A stretch of 64,000 nt of DNA from Dipteris shenzhenensis (Eukaryota; Polypodiophyta; Polypodiopsida; Gleicheniales): the NCBI GenBank assembly GCA_047967505.1, contig CM106539.1; one strand, 5' to 3'. The notes under the pieces were generated by a model that saw only the letters and a program-made list of their open reading frames with translations, had not been told where the DNA came from and ran no database searches. Both the position numbers and the translations under genes were made by a program. Of the stretch, positions 55,201 through 64,000 are shown in pieces. Positions within the stretch are counted from its first letter, which is position 1. Each line of letters starts with the position of its first letter.

Positions 55201-57430
55201 TCTATTAGAGTCCATCACAACAAACCAGACCTGATAAGTAAGACCAAAGGTCTTGATCTTTATGTCTTTTATGACTCCCACTAGGTGGGTTGTCACACCA
55301 TCAGCTAATTTTACGATTAGGTTGGTGCTTTCCATTTTAGGCTTTCTCCATTTAGCCTAGCACATCTTAGGTACATTGCTAACACCCGCTCCACCATCCA
55401 GTATTACTGTGGCCTTTTTATTTTGGTAGGAAATCGGGAGCACAACATTCATATCGTCACTCTTGAAGTATTGGCCCAGCTTGTTGACCGATATCTTCAG
55501 CAAATTCGTGTCTTTTGCAGGGGCTTCAACTACCTTAGTGGCCACTTCCTCCAAAGTGACTATTTGTCCATTCATCCAGTCGAAGAGTCTCTCCAAAATA
55601 TGGGGTTCCCCCTCAACAAGGCTACTATAGGCATTTTCACCTCTGTCGACAAGAATGTGGTGAGCCCTGCCACATCTTGAGGCTAACCGATCAGTTCTTG
55701 GCCTTTAGACTGTGGTTCTTCAAACCCATAAAAGGAACCAAGGTCCTCATGCACAGCCTAGTGCCAGATAGGATCCTCTTCGAACACCTTATGGTGAAGG
55801 AGCAATCGTCCCGTTGATGTGCTATTTGAGACTATCTCATCCACCTTTTCCATGGTAGGCAAGGGTTTGAGAGCTCTTTTTAGGGCCTGATGGTTCGGAT
55901 AGATGGTATCCATGCCCTTGTTAGTCTTGAGCCTTTGCTTAAATCTCTTATGATACTCACAGACTAATTGTTGTGCCTCCGTAGGGCATTGCTTCCCAAT
56001 TATAGGTCAGGGTATTCATTATGGCTGACTAGGCTTAAGTCCCATCTACATTTCTATGTTTCACCTACCCTATTCTTTTCCTCAGGCCATAATGCAGTAG
56101 TATCTAAGGTTGCTCGGGAAAGTCCCAAAGAGGTGGATGAGGAGACCATAGCAGTCTCTTCATCCGAGCCACTCTCATTGATGACATAATCTAAGTCCTT
56201 TCCCACCTTAATCACACTCGTGCGGCCTTTACCCTTAGACTGAGATCTGGCTGGTTTTTCTCTCTTAGCCTATTTACGGAGCTCTTTATTCATGGCTTTA
56301 GCTTGGGCCCTCATGATCACATTTAATGACACTAAGGACACTTGGCCTCTCTCAATACTCAAAAAATTAATGCTAGTTTTAGAGTCAAGGGCCATTTTGG
56401 GTGCTCTCGTCATGGGACAGTCCTTGTATAGATGGTCCACCCCCCACAACCCAAACATACTAGAGCGTATGAGTTAGTTGCACGTGTTCAAGGCATGGGT
56501 TGGTCATCCTTGTAGGGATAGTCCTTAAGGTATTGAGGTCCCTGGCACTTATAACAGGCTATAGGCTAATTGATTGACAGTTGCCTTGTAAGGACACTCA
56601 CTTGCTTGATGTGGGCCTTGACAAGTGTAACATTGGATAGCCGACCTACAATTCACGGTGGTGATATCCCTAGCATATTGCATAGTGGGACCAGTCTAAT
56701 AGACCAAAATATATTGTTTGTCCTACATGACATAGTGGCTTATGTGACTACTCTGATACATAGGGTTTTCATAAGGTGAGGAATCAGATGCCGGTATGGC
56801 ATAGTCAGGATCCTCCCACTTACTTGGTGGTTCTTCAATAATATCAGGATCCTTCCACTCACTCAGTGGTTCTTCAATAATAACCTGACCTATGGGAGTA
56901 ATCTGTGATCTTATGATAGGTGGTGGCAATTGTAGGTTTTGAGCCCTAAGTGGCCTTTGGTTGGCCAAGGGCACTCCGTGTATAGCTAACTAGCCTTGGT
57001 TATATTGATTTGGTGGTGCAGGCAATGACAATGGTCGCCTTTGCTGGTACATGTACACGGGCATAGTCTTGGGGTGTTGACATTGAGAAGTCTCATGGTT
57101 TCCACATTTTTAACACAATGGGCAAACTAAAGTGCGGGCCTAGCCCAAAGGTGGGGGCACTCATTTGTAGGGTGGTTGCTTGTGCATATCCCACACCATA
57201 CATTGTCTCATTTTGGAAAAAAGTGTGGATTGTTGGAGCATTCCCTGCTCAACCCTCCCTTGAGCTTTGAGCCATTCTTTTCAGTAAATTCATGGCTATT
57301 TCTCCTATAGTTACGCCCGTAGCTAGCGGAGTTGCCTCGTTGGCCTCACCTGTACTAATTATCTTGCCCATGTGGGACACTTTGGATGGAGCTGCAGGAA
57401 ACTTTTCCAGTTGCGCCATATCCTTCATAT
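55126..57430 (-). mobile_element. gypsy-like element, upstream part (gag-like and protease)
   Basis: Minus-strand remnant related to the 34-39 kb element. Decayed zinc-knuckle readings are at about 57090-57130 (CPLC...KCGNHETSQC), 56527-56575 (CYKCQGPQYLKDYP) and 56400-56460 (DHLYKDCPMTRAPK). They are followed by the protease-like frames. It continues beyond the inserted copia elements at 48031-48592. The gag core itself is not recognisable. Confidence 0.65.
55200..55596 (-). pseudogene. gypsy-type aspartic protease-like region
   Basis: Two frames, 55357-55596 and 55126-55335. Reads LLKISVNKLGQYFKSDDMNV, then KKATVILDGGAGVSNVPKMC (D-G-G in place of the usual D-S/T-G), then VKLADGVTTHLVGVIKDIKI and YQVWFVVMDSNR, the order of a retroviral-type protease fold (active-site Asp, flap, then V-V-x-D). 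The frame runs into copia gag at about 55200, marking the junction. The Asp-Gly-Gly is unusual. Confidence 0.6.
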
Positions 57431-57973
57431 TGTCATGTAATAAGTGATGCTACTCTAAGGCCGTTTCCAAGATACAAAGAATGCAAACATAGAACCAGGA
57501 GCTCATAGAGAGAAAGATTTCAGGTTGCATATTCAAAGCAAGAGGTTTTAAAGAGAGAGGTTTCAAAAAGAGAAGCAGGACTAGCAGTTACAGCGTCTTT
57601 GTTAGTTACACATCATGGACATGGGACGTGGTCTTTATTTTTTAATTTCCACTCCTGACCAGTCTCACAATTAGTTTGAAAGATGATTTTACAAGCACTA
57701 AAAAAGCAATGTCCATGGACACTACTTTTTAGTCTAGCCAAAGTGCTACCACCCATAGAGGCTCCCCAATTCTATGAGACATTCCACATTTTTCACAAAA
57801 TACTTGGAAGAACATCATTGGATCTCATAATAATAATAATTATCTTTGGTAGGTCTGGCCCAAAGATGTCAGGCCTTCTTATTTTCCTCTCATCCAAAGC
57901 ACCCCCTAACTAGAACTATGCACATGTTTTCCTTCTAGCTCAACCATTTGGTCCACAAGTTTGAATTTTAAAT

Positions 57974-57977
<4 letters not shown>

Positions 57978-58040
<63 letters not shown>
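57978..58040. repeat. (TC)n microsatellite
   Basis: About 62 bp of CT dinucleotides. Confidence 0.95.
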
Positions 58041-58044
<4 letters not shown>

Positions 58045-58518
58045 ATGTTTCACCTCTTCGACACACTAAGAAACACATTCTCACCTCCATTTGACAGCGT
58101 GCTTCAGACTATTTTCATTTCTCTGGATTCATCGTTTACCCTACTCGTTTTTCTTCCTCTAGCAAGAATATCTTAGAGAAAGCTTCTATTCAATATCTAT
58201 TCATGCCTCTTCTCTTTTATTTTTCTATCACATCCACTCATTCTTTTACTAATCTCTCTCTTTCTCTCTTAGAGACCAAGAGTGCCACCTATCTTTGGTT
58301 AAAAGTAATAGGAACAAGAGATAGAATCAACCACACAAGAATGTGTTATTCTTTTCATATATTCTCTGCCATTTTAGAGTATATATTATAAACTTCACAA
58401 GAGGGGACATATATTTTCTAGGTCAAGAAGTGATTTTGCAGTCAAATTATTCTCTTTGTTAAGTAGATAAGTTTTTAAGCTTGTTTCATATCACAAATTT
58501 GTCCATATGTATGTTACA

Positions 58519-58519
<1 letters not shown>

Positions 58520-58565
<46 letters not shown>
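58520..58565. repeat. (GA)n microsatellite
   Basis: About 45 bp of GA dinucleotides. Confidence 0.95.
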
Positions 58566-58569
<4 letters not shown>

Positions 58570-58584
58570 CATGTTTTATGGGTT

Positions 58585-58736
58585 TTTAGAGAGTGATTAC
58601 CCTCCCTAGGACTATTATTTTGGACTTGACAATCATAAAGTTAGATACTAGGGTTTTTAGAGAGTGATTGCTTGATGAAGCCCACCCTAGAACTATTATT
58701 TTAGACTTGACAATAATAAAGTTAGATACTAGGGTG
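58585..58736. repeat. tandem duplication of about 80 bp
   Basis: Two copies start TTTTTAGAGAGTGATT and end GTTAGATACTAGGGT; the second has a short extra segment. Confidence 0.8.
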
Positions 58737-58880
58737 AGCCAAACATTTCTTGTAAGAATTGTTGTCCCCTACATACTCTAGAGATAGTAGAGATGTGATG
58801 GCATGGGTTCATATTTTATGAATATTTAAGGTTTTGTTGGATATGGGCTAACCCCCTTGGTATACCCCCTTCCCTCCCTC

Positions 58881-59043
58881 TCTCTTCACTCTCATGAAAT
58901 CACTTGAACATAATCCAATAGATGCTTGGGTGACACAAGTGCGAGGATTTTCCATACAAAGCCAAGGAGTTGTTTGGGAGTGGAGACTCCATTGGCATTC
59001 TTCCAAGATCCCCACGACACATGAGTCAGCACTGGACTACACA
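58881..59043 (+). repeat. end (R-U5) of a gypsy 5' LTR, copy C
   Basis: CATTCTTCCAAGATCCCC...GACACATGAGTCA...GGACTACACA resembles the reverse complement of the starts of copies A and B. It ends CACA directly before TTTTTGGCACCG. The left limit of the LTR could not be placed. Confidence 0.6.
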
Positions 59044-59047
59044 TTTT

Positions 59048-59065
59048 TGGCACCGTTGTCGGGGA
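59048..59065 (+). other. gypsy primer binding site (tRNA-Asp type)
   Basis: TGGCACCGTTGTCGGGGA, two mismatches from the site TGGCGCCGTTGCCGGGGA used by several plant Ty3/gypsy lineages. Confidence 0.8.
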
Positions 59066-59559
59066 GTTCGAGGTATGCTTTTGCTTCGCATAAGTACCAT
59101 TAACCACCCATTGCACAATGCTTCTAGCTTTACTAGGAGTGTTGTTAGTGGAGTATAGGAGGATGGGATTAAAGGGAGAAAGTGTGTGTTTGAAGTAGGA
59201 AAAGTAGAACCTCTCATTTTTGTCCATAGGGTGGTTTTTAATGCATTTGAGCTTGTTTTTTAGTGTTTTTTATTGTCAATTCATACTTATAGCTAGCGTG
59301 GGTGATTGCTAAAGTGTTTGTCGTGTCAAATCTCACTCAAAAATACTAAAAAATGAAGTTGAATCAAATTTGGTGGAGGTGGGAGTGAGTACCACCCCCT
59401 TCAAAATCTCGCATTTGATGCTTTCAAGTTGTTTTTTGTGATTTTTTGGTTTGAGTACTAGAATAGACAGCATAGCATCCCTTTGTGCTCACAAACCCTC
59501 CAAGAAAACTCAAAAGTTCACAAAGAGCACCAATAATTAGTCAGTGACATAGCCAGACT

Positions 59560-60050
59560 ATGAGTCCTACTTTAGGGTTAACATAGTGATGGATTGATTG
59601 AGTCGATGCATTCTAATGTAGTGACAACTGACACATGGACTGCTAGTTGGACAACCACCCCATCCACCTCACCTAACACCATGTGCCATGTAATGAACCC
59701 ATGACTATCACTTCAAAAGTCAACCCACTGCTTTAAGGTTAGTGTAGCGACTCTAAACCTACATCGTTAGAAGTCGCTGCTATAATTGACCTATCGCATT
59801 AATTACTTGTTGCGTTACAAGTCGTTACTATACCAGTCATAGTGTTAATTACCCATAGTGTTAGGAGTTACTGCTATAAGTACCCATTGCATTAAGAAGT
59901 CACTGTCATAGAGCTAATGTAATGATTGCTGCTATAAGGCTAACACAATGATGATTGATAATGCAACGACTCAAGAAGTCACTACTTTTGGGCTAACGCA
60001 ACAACTACTACTTTAAGGCCAGAAAGACACAATGACTTCTTTTGGCTGGG
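59560..60050. repeat. imperfect repeats in gypsy leader
   Basis: Repeating short units around GCATTAA and AGTCACTGCTATAA, about 25-35 bp apart. Comparable in type to 38480-38870, which lies in the same relative place but inverted. No open frame. Confidence 0.6.
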
Positions 60051-60229
60051 CAGCCAGGGTGAGTGGGAAACACATGCACCTGAGGTCTAGGACGGTGATA
60101 GGTATTGATCTAGTGCTGGTGTTGTCTTTGTGCCAACATGGACTTAGGTAGCATAGAATGTGTGTGTGGAGTAGCGGCAAAGCTCCACTTGTACTAGCAT
60201 AAGGCTAGGAATAATCTCTCTTACGAATC

Positions 60230-60560
60230 CAACATGTACATGCAAGTTCTACATGCGATCCCTACATGCAAGTCCTACATGTGATTCCTACATGCATGTT
60301 CTACATGCAAGTCCTACATGCAAGTCCTACATGCAACTCCTACATGCATGTTCTACATGCAAGTCCTACATGCAGTTTCTACATGCAACTCCTACATGCA
60401 TGTTCTACATGCAAGTCCTACATGCAACATGCAACTTGCAATTCCTACATGTAGCTTGCAATTCCTACATGCAACTTGCAACTCCTACATGCAACTTCTA
60501 TATGCAAGTTCTACATGTAGAGAGAGAATGTCTTCACAATTCCTACATGCAAAGAGAGAA
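60230..60560. repeat. minisatellite of CTACATG units
   Basis: More than 20 units such as TCCTACATGCAAG and TTCTACATGCAAC. All three frames read Met-Gln-Val-Leu-His-type repeats, which are artefacts. Confidence 0.92.
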
Positions 60561-60709
60561 GCTCTCCAACTTGTATAAATACCCCATAATGGAATGAAGC
60601 CCACGCTCTTTGGGGAATTGTGTTGTTCTACTTTGGTATTCTAAGTAATAGTCTCCAAGTGTCCATGCTTCCTTGCACTCCACATCCAAAAGCATGTCCT
60701 AACCTTGCC

Positions 60710-60955
60710 ACTCCTCCTCCCCTCTCCTCCAACCTTGCAACTCATCCTCTCCCTCTCCTCCTCCCTCCTCCTCCTCCTCCTCTGCCCTCTTCCTTCTCCC
60801 TTCTCCTCCCTCCTCCTCCTCCCTTCTCCACCCTCTCCTCCCTCCTCCTCCTCCCTTCTCCTCCCTCCTCCTCCTCCCTTCTCCACCCTCCTCCTCCTCC
60901 CTTCTCCACCCTCTCCTCCTCCCTTCTCCTCCCTCCTCCTCCCTTCTCCACCCTC
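60710..60955. repeat. CTC/CTCC-rich pyrimidine tract
   Basis: About 240 bp of nearly pure pyrimidine made of CTCCTCCTCCC-type units. Confidence 0.92.
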
Positions 60956-61108
60956 CACTAGCTTCTTAATCATAAACCTGAGGTCATATTATATTCCCAT
61001 CTTGTAAGGTCAATTCAATCAAGTTTCCACTAGAAGCCATTGAGGGAGAGAGAAACTTGTACTTTCTATCACTTGAAGAGTACGAGGCTCTCTACAATAG
61101 CATGCCTT

Positions 61109-61446
61109 TGTTAAGATATGTTGCCATGTGCCCATATTAGAGGCTAAGGTATGGTATAGGAATGTATTAAGGTAGCCACCCTAGGATGTGGACTACATGC
61201 TGTGAGGATGTGGATCGAGGACATTCACAAGGAGAGATGTGGATCAAAGGATCCCACAGGTGTTGACTATTCAAAGTGCTCTCTCTATATAAGAAGCCTA
61301 TTATGCACATTGGAATATATTGTTGAGTGTTGCCTACAACTTGTGTCTTCTCTCTCATGGATTTCCTTGTTTGAATTCATCCTCCTTAGCATGTTCACTA
61401 ATCTTGTTGCCCTAGGCTAGTGGTGGTCCATTTGTGTATTTTATCA
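61109..61446 (+). repeat. 5' LTR of the gag-only element
   Basis: 338 bp from TGTTAAGATATG to TTTTATCA. TATA-like CTATATAAG is at 61286-61294. Confidence 0.85.
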
Positions 61447-61458
61447 TGGTATCAGATC
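61447..61458 (+). other. primer binding site of the gag-only element
   Basis: TGGTATCAGATC directly after the LTR. Nine to ten bases match the initiator-Met site. Confidence 0.85.
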
Positions 61459-62860
61459 TCACGGTTGCCCACTACGTCTAGGTAGATTTGTGAGTGTTTT
61501 TATTATGGTTCTTGTATAGAAGAAAAAGAAAATGGCACACTCATAGTATCCTTAGGGAGAGAGTTTTTGTTTTGTTGATTGTGAGATTTCTTATGCTGAA
61601 GAATGGTGATGAAAGCTGCCCTGGGCGTCTCCAGCCCTTCCTCATCGTCCCTTTGCAGTAGCTCTTTTCTCTCTAGTTCTACCCCTTTAGCTGCTACTGC
61701 TGCTGCTCCCCTTATTGCTATCAGGCCTCTCAAGGTGTAGGCCAAGAAATGTGAGTGGCTTCCTACGAGCTAAGGCAGACTTCTACAACTTCTAAGCCTC
61801 AAATGAGCCTATCTACAGCCACCTCTAATGATGGCATCATAGCCTTCAAGCTTCCATCCTCAGCCCTACATGCAAAATGAATGATAAGCTAAGAGTTGCA
61901 CTGACTCAGTCACCAGCAGGCCTCGACCAACCTCCAACAACACCTCCAAACCCATTGTCTCTAGCAAGCCTCCAAGGTCCAAGCGAGCTCCAGAACTAAC
62001 TCAACTCCATGACTCTAGCAGTTGCCTCCCAACGTCTCGTCACACAAAAACACGCTGCTCTAAACCCCACACCATTCTCCAGCTTGTTTGCACCAGCGAC
62101 CTACTTGCAACACCGGTGGTGTTCCACAAGTCTCCAGCCCTCTACAACCGAGGAGCAGCTATTTTGGCAGGGGCCAGAGGCACACAAAGCTGTGAAGCTT
62201 GTGGAGTAAACAAACAACCAGCAACCTGTGAGCATGCGCCTCTACACCCAAAATGACCTTTGCTCGGTTTGAGAAGGCATAGATGGTTGGTGCAGCGCTG
62301 TTACTATCCCGGCATCCGCATCAAGGAAACTGAGATGGACACAGTGATAGAATCTCTCACCATGCTACACTGCTCCTGTCACCATCGCCATAGGAAAGCT
62401 CATTGCAAGCTCATCCTAGCTTTCTGCCACATGGCAGATAAGCCAAGGCTAGGTCAACATGACCTTGGGTTAGGCCTATGGTATATTTTTGGACACATGT
62501 CAGGATTAAATTTACCATGGTTAAGTTTCTTTAGGTTTGGTTAAGTCAAGTTGCTACCACGTGGCATAGTGCCACCTAAGCACACAATACCTTGCTAAGC
62601 ACTGGTTTGTAAGAAGCATGTGACTCCCTGAGCCACCTCATCATGCTCTTTCTTCATAAAAACTTCGACAAGCCATAACTTTCAATCTAAAAAGAATTTG
62701 CATGTGCTCCAAAAAGGAAAGGTGATTGCCTTTTCAAGCTCTACATGCTGTCAAGTCATTTTTTTTGTATGCAATTAGACACTTCCAAATAATACACAAA
62801 TGAGGTATCTCTTGATGCATCAAAAGCTTTTGAAGACTATAAAAGAAGACATACCCCCAC
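61459..62860 (+). other. internal region of the gag-only element, no clear frame
   Basis: 1.4 kb with short frames and no recognised domain. Probably leader plus decayed or foreign sequence. A TGCTGCTGCT-like stretch (about 61690-61710) makes Ala-rich frames. Confidence 0.5.
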
Positions 62861-62869
62861 TACACAAAA

Positions 62870-63540
62870 TGATGCTTAGAAGGAAAAAGACGAAGCAGCA
62901 CTATCACTCATTGGTTTGCACTTGGGTCCAAACATAATTCATCATATAGACTCCAAGGATCATGCCAAACATGCATGGGATGAGTTGAACACAGTGCTTG
63001 GTGCAAAAGCCAAAAACCAAGGAATTCATCTTAAGATTCAATTGTATGGTTTGCACATGAGCTTCAATGAATCCATGGCACAATTTGTCAACAAAATCAA
63101 AAGCATTATGACCCAACTAGAAGGCGTAAATGCAAAAGTAGGGGAAAAAGATGCACTTGCAATTCTCCTTAAAAGCATGCTTACAGAGTATAGCTCACTG
63201 ACAACCACTTTGAAGAATCTCCCAGATCCAAAGTTTGAGGAATGTGTATCCTCTCTTCTTGAAAAAGAAAGAGAGTTGAAGGCATTGACATCGACATCTA
63301 CATCAACACCCAGCAACAATATCGGAAGAGCAAGCATTGTTCAGTAAAACATCAACAAAGTGTTACCATTGCAGAAGGATGGGTCACCATCAAAGTGACT
63401 ATAGACTAAAGAACAAACCAAAGTGTCACCATTGCAAGAAACTAGGATACAAGGAAGAAGATTACACATTGAAGAACCAGCAGGGAAACTACGTGGAGTC
63501 ATCATCAAGCCATGAGCAGATTGACAAGAACATGTATTGA
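62870..63540 (+). pseudogene. copia-type Gag with two zinc knuckles
   Basis: Reads SLIGLHLGPNIIHHIDSKDH, then KHAWDELNTVLGAKAKNQG, IQLYGLHMSFNESMAQFVNK and DALAILLKSMLTEYSSLTTT: the UBN2 Gag. A stop at 63345-63347 interrupts the frame. The next frame (63337-63540) has CYHCRRMGHHQSDYRLKN and CHHCKKLGYKEEDYTLKN: two CCHC knuckles in which the final Cys is Tyr and, in the second, His is Tyr. So both knuckles are probably unable to bind zinc normally. Confidence 0.87.
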
Positions 63541-63693
63541 GAAGCAAAAGCCTTGCCACTTTCTGCCCACACATTTGTAAATCCAACCTGACCACCTAAG
63601 AGTAGCCATGTAAGCACCCAAGGGAGGATTTGATCCTGTAAGTCACATCTGGCCACCTTGCAGTAGCCAATAGATCATGGCACCAAGGGGACG

Positions 63694-63908
63694 TGTTGAG
63701 ATATGGTGCCATTTGCACATAGTAGAGGCTAAGGTATGGTATAGGAATGTATTAAAGTAGCCACCCTAGGATGTGGACTACATGATTTGAGGATGCGGAT
63801 CGAGGACATCCACGAGGAGAGATGTGGATCAGAGGATCCCATAGGTGTTGACTATTCAAAGGGATCTCTCTATATAAGAAGCCTATTATGCATGTTGGAA
63901 TATATTGA
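63694..63908 (+). repeat. 3' LTR of the gag-only element, cut short
   Basis: Starts TGTTGAGATATGGTGCC and follows the 5' LTR closely (including the TATA box at about 63870) up to TTGGAATATATTG, then ends abruptly. Confidence 0.82.
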
Positions 63909-64000
63909 AAAGCCATCTCCTTTCAAATTAATGCAACTTTTTCATGTGTTACCCAAATATCAAGGTGTAAAGACATATTTGAAGCTCTGCTAGTGTAGAA
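63909..64000. other. unrelated sequence after the broken LTR
   Basis: Starts AAAAGCCATCTCC. Does not match the rest of the 5' LTR. It could be the edge of another insertion or a deletion junction. Confidence 0.5.

Larger units (their letters stand above)
57431..58880. other. no gene recognised; microsatellites and a local duplication
   Basis: Contains a (TC)n tract at 57978-58040, a (GA)n tract at about 58520-58565 and a tandem duplication of about 80 bp at about 58585-58736 (TTTTTAGAGAGTGATT to TTAGATACTAGGGT, twice). Short frames only. Confidence 0.6.
60120..60955 (+). mobile_element. partial LTR, inverse copy of the 20.9-22.0 kb solo LTR
   Basis: Starts TGTTGTCTTTGTGCCAACAT, as does the minus strand of the solo LTR ending at 21990. 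It carries the same TTCTACATGCAA minisatellite (about 60230-60560), the same ATAAATACCCCATAATGG block and a CTCCTCC tract (about 60710-60955). The last roughly 300 bp of the solo LTR (20880-21190) have no counterpart, so this copy is cut off after the CTCC tract. Confidence 0.82.
61109..63908 (+). mobile_element. gag-only copia-type element (TR-GAG-like), 3' LTR incomplete
   Basis: A 5' LTR (61109-61446), initiator-Met primer site, about 2.2 kb internal DNA with a gag frame and two zinc knuckles, and a 3' LTR starting at 63694. No protease, integrase or RT. The internal distance is too short for pol, so it is a non-autonomous element. The 3' LTR follows the 5' LTR only to about 63908 (TTGGAATATATTG), then changes to unrelated sequence. 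Confidence 0.85.

Noticed and set aside
60230-60560. CRISPR-like array
   Set aside because: Short units vary and abut without constant-length unique spacers; this is a plant LTR minisatellite.
60253-60597. Met-Gln-Val-Leu-His repeat protein
   Set aside because: Open in all three frames because of the minisatellite in an LTR; not a gene.
60620-61007. Pro/Leu/Ser-rich and Glu/Gly-rich proteins
   Set aside because: CTCC repeat tract; no conserved motif.

Overview
This window looks like nuclear DNA from a large, repeat-rich land-plant genome. A gymnosperm or fern is my best guess, because the one recognisable metabolic gene is spread over transposon-filled introns and the repeats are mostly old, nested LTR retrotransposons. 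There are no operons, ribosome-binding sites, CRISPR arrays, rRNA genes or tRNA genes that I could see. I found no new defence or metabolic system. What stands out is a readable insertion history, with several exact target-site duplications, and two host genes.

Layout. 1-5144: 3' part of an old minus-strand Ty3/gypsy element, with a short 5'-truncated LINE fragment (161-490) inside its RNase H region. 6499-6817: an orphan LTR. 6884-14088: a nearly complete minus-strand chromovirus (Ty3/gypsy with integrase chromodomain), with 457-bp LTRs and target duplication TACGC. 14528-16008: first two coding exons of homogentisate 1,2-dioxygenase (HGO) on the minus strand; later exons are not visible, so intron 2 either runs past the window start or the gene is truncated. 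16202-16628: a Harbinger/Tourist-like MITE 194 bp upstream of the HGO start. 16998-17400: long CT tracts.

20.7-25.0 kb: degenerate plus-strand Ty1/copia material, split by a 1111-bp solo LTR (20880-21990). 25.2-28.6 kb and 30.5-33.3 kb: two decayed gypsy copies in opposite orientations, each with an integrase fragment followed by an unassigned coiled-coil reading frame. 34.4-39.7 kb: minus-strand gypsy-like element with a protease-like region but no visible reverse transcriptase. 39.7-45.6 kb: mostly featureless DNA with microsatellites and local duplications. 45665-46375: a small, apparently intact three-exon host gene (131 codons) on the minus strand.

48.0-57.4 kb: a three-level nest. A gypsy-like element related to the 34-38 kb one contains a minus-strand copia element, which in turn contains a young plus-strand copia element (51363-54762, target duplication GCTTT). 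58.9-60.1 kb: end of a gypsy 5' LTR, its primer binding site and repeated leader. 60120-60955: partial second copy of the LTR seen at 20880-21990, in opposite orientation. 61109 to about 63908: a gag-only copia-type element with a cut-off 3' LTR.

The mobile elements carry the usual parts (gag, protease, integrase, reverse transcriptase, RNase H), but every one seen here has stops, frameshifts or deletions, so none looks autonomous. The host genes are HGO (tyrosine/homogentisate breakdown) and the small unknown protein with many Ser/Thr-Pro sites.
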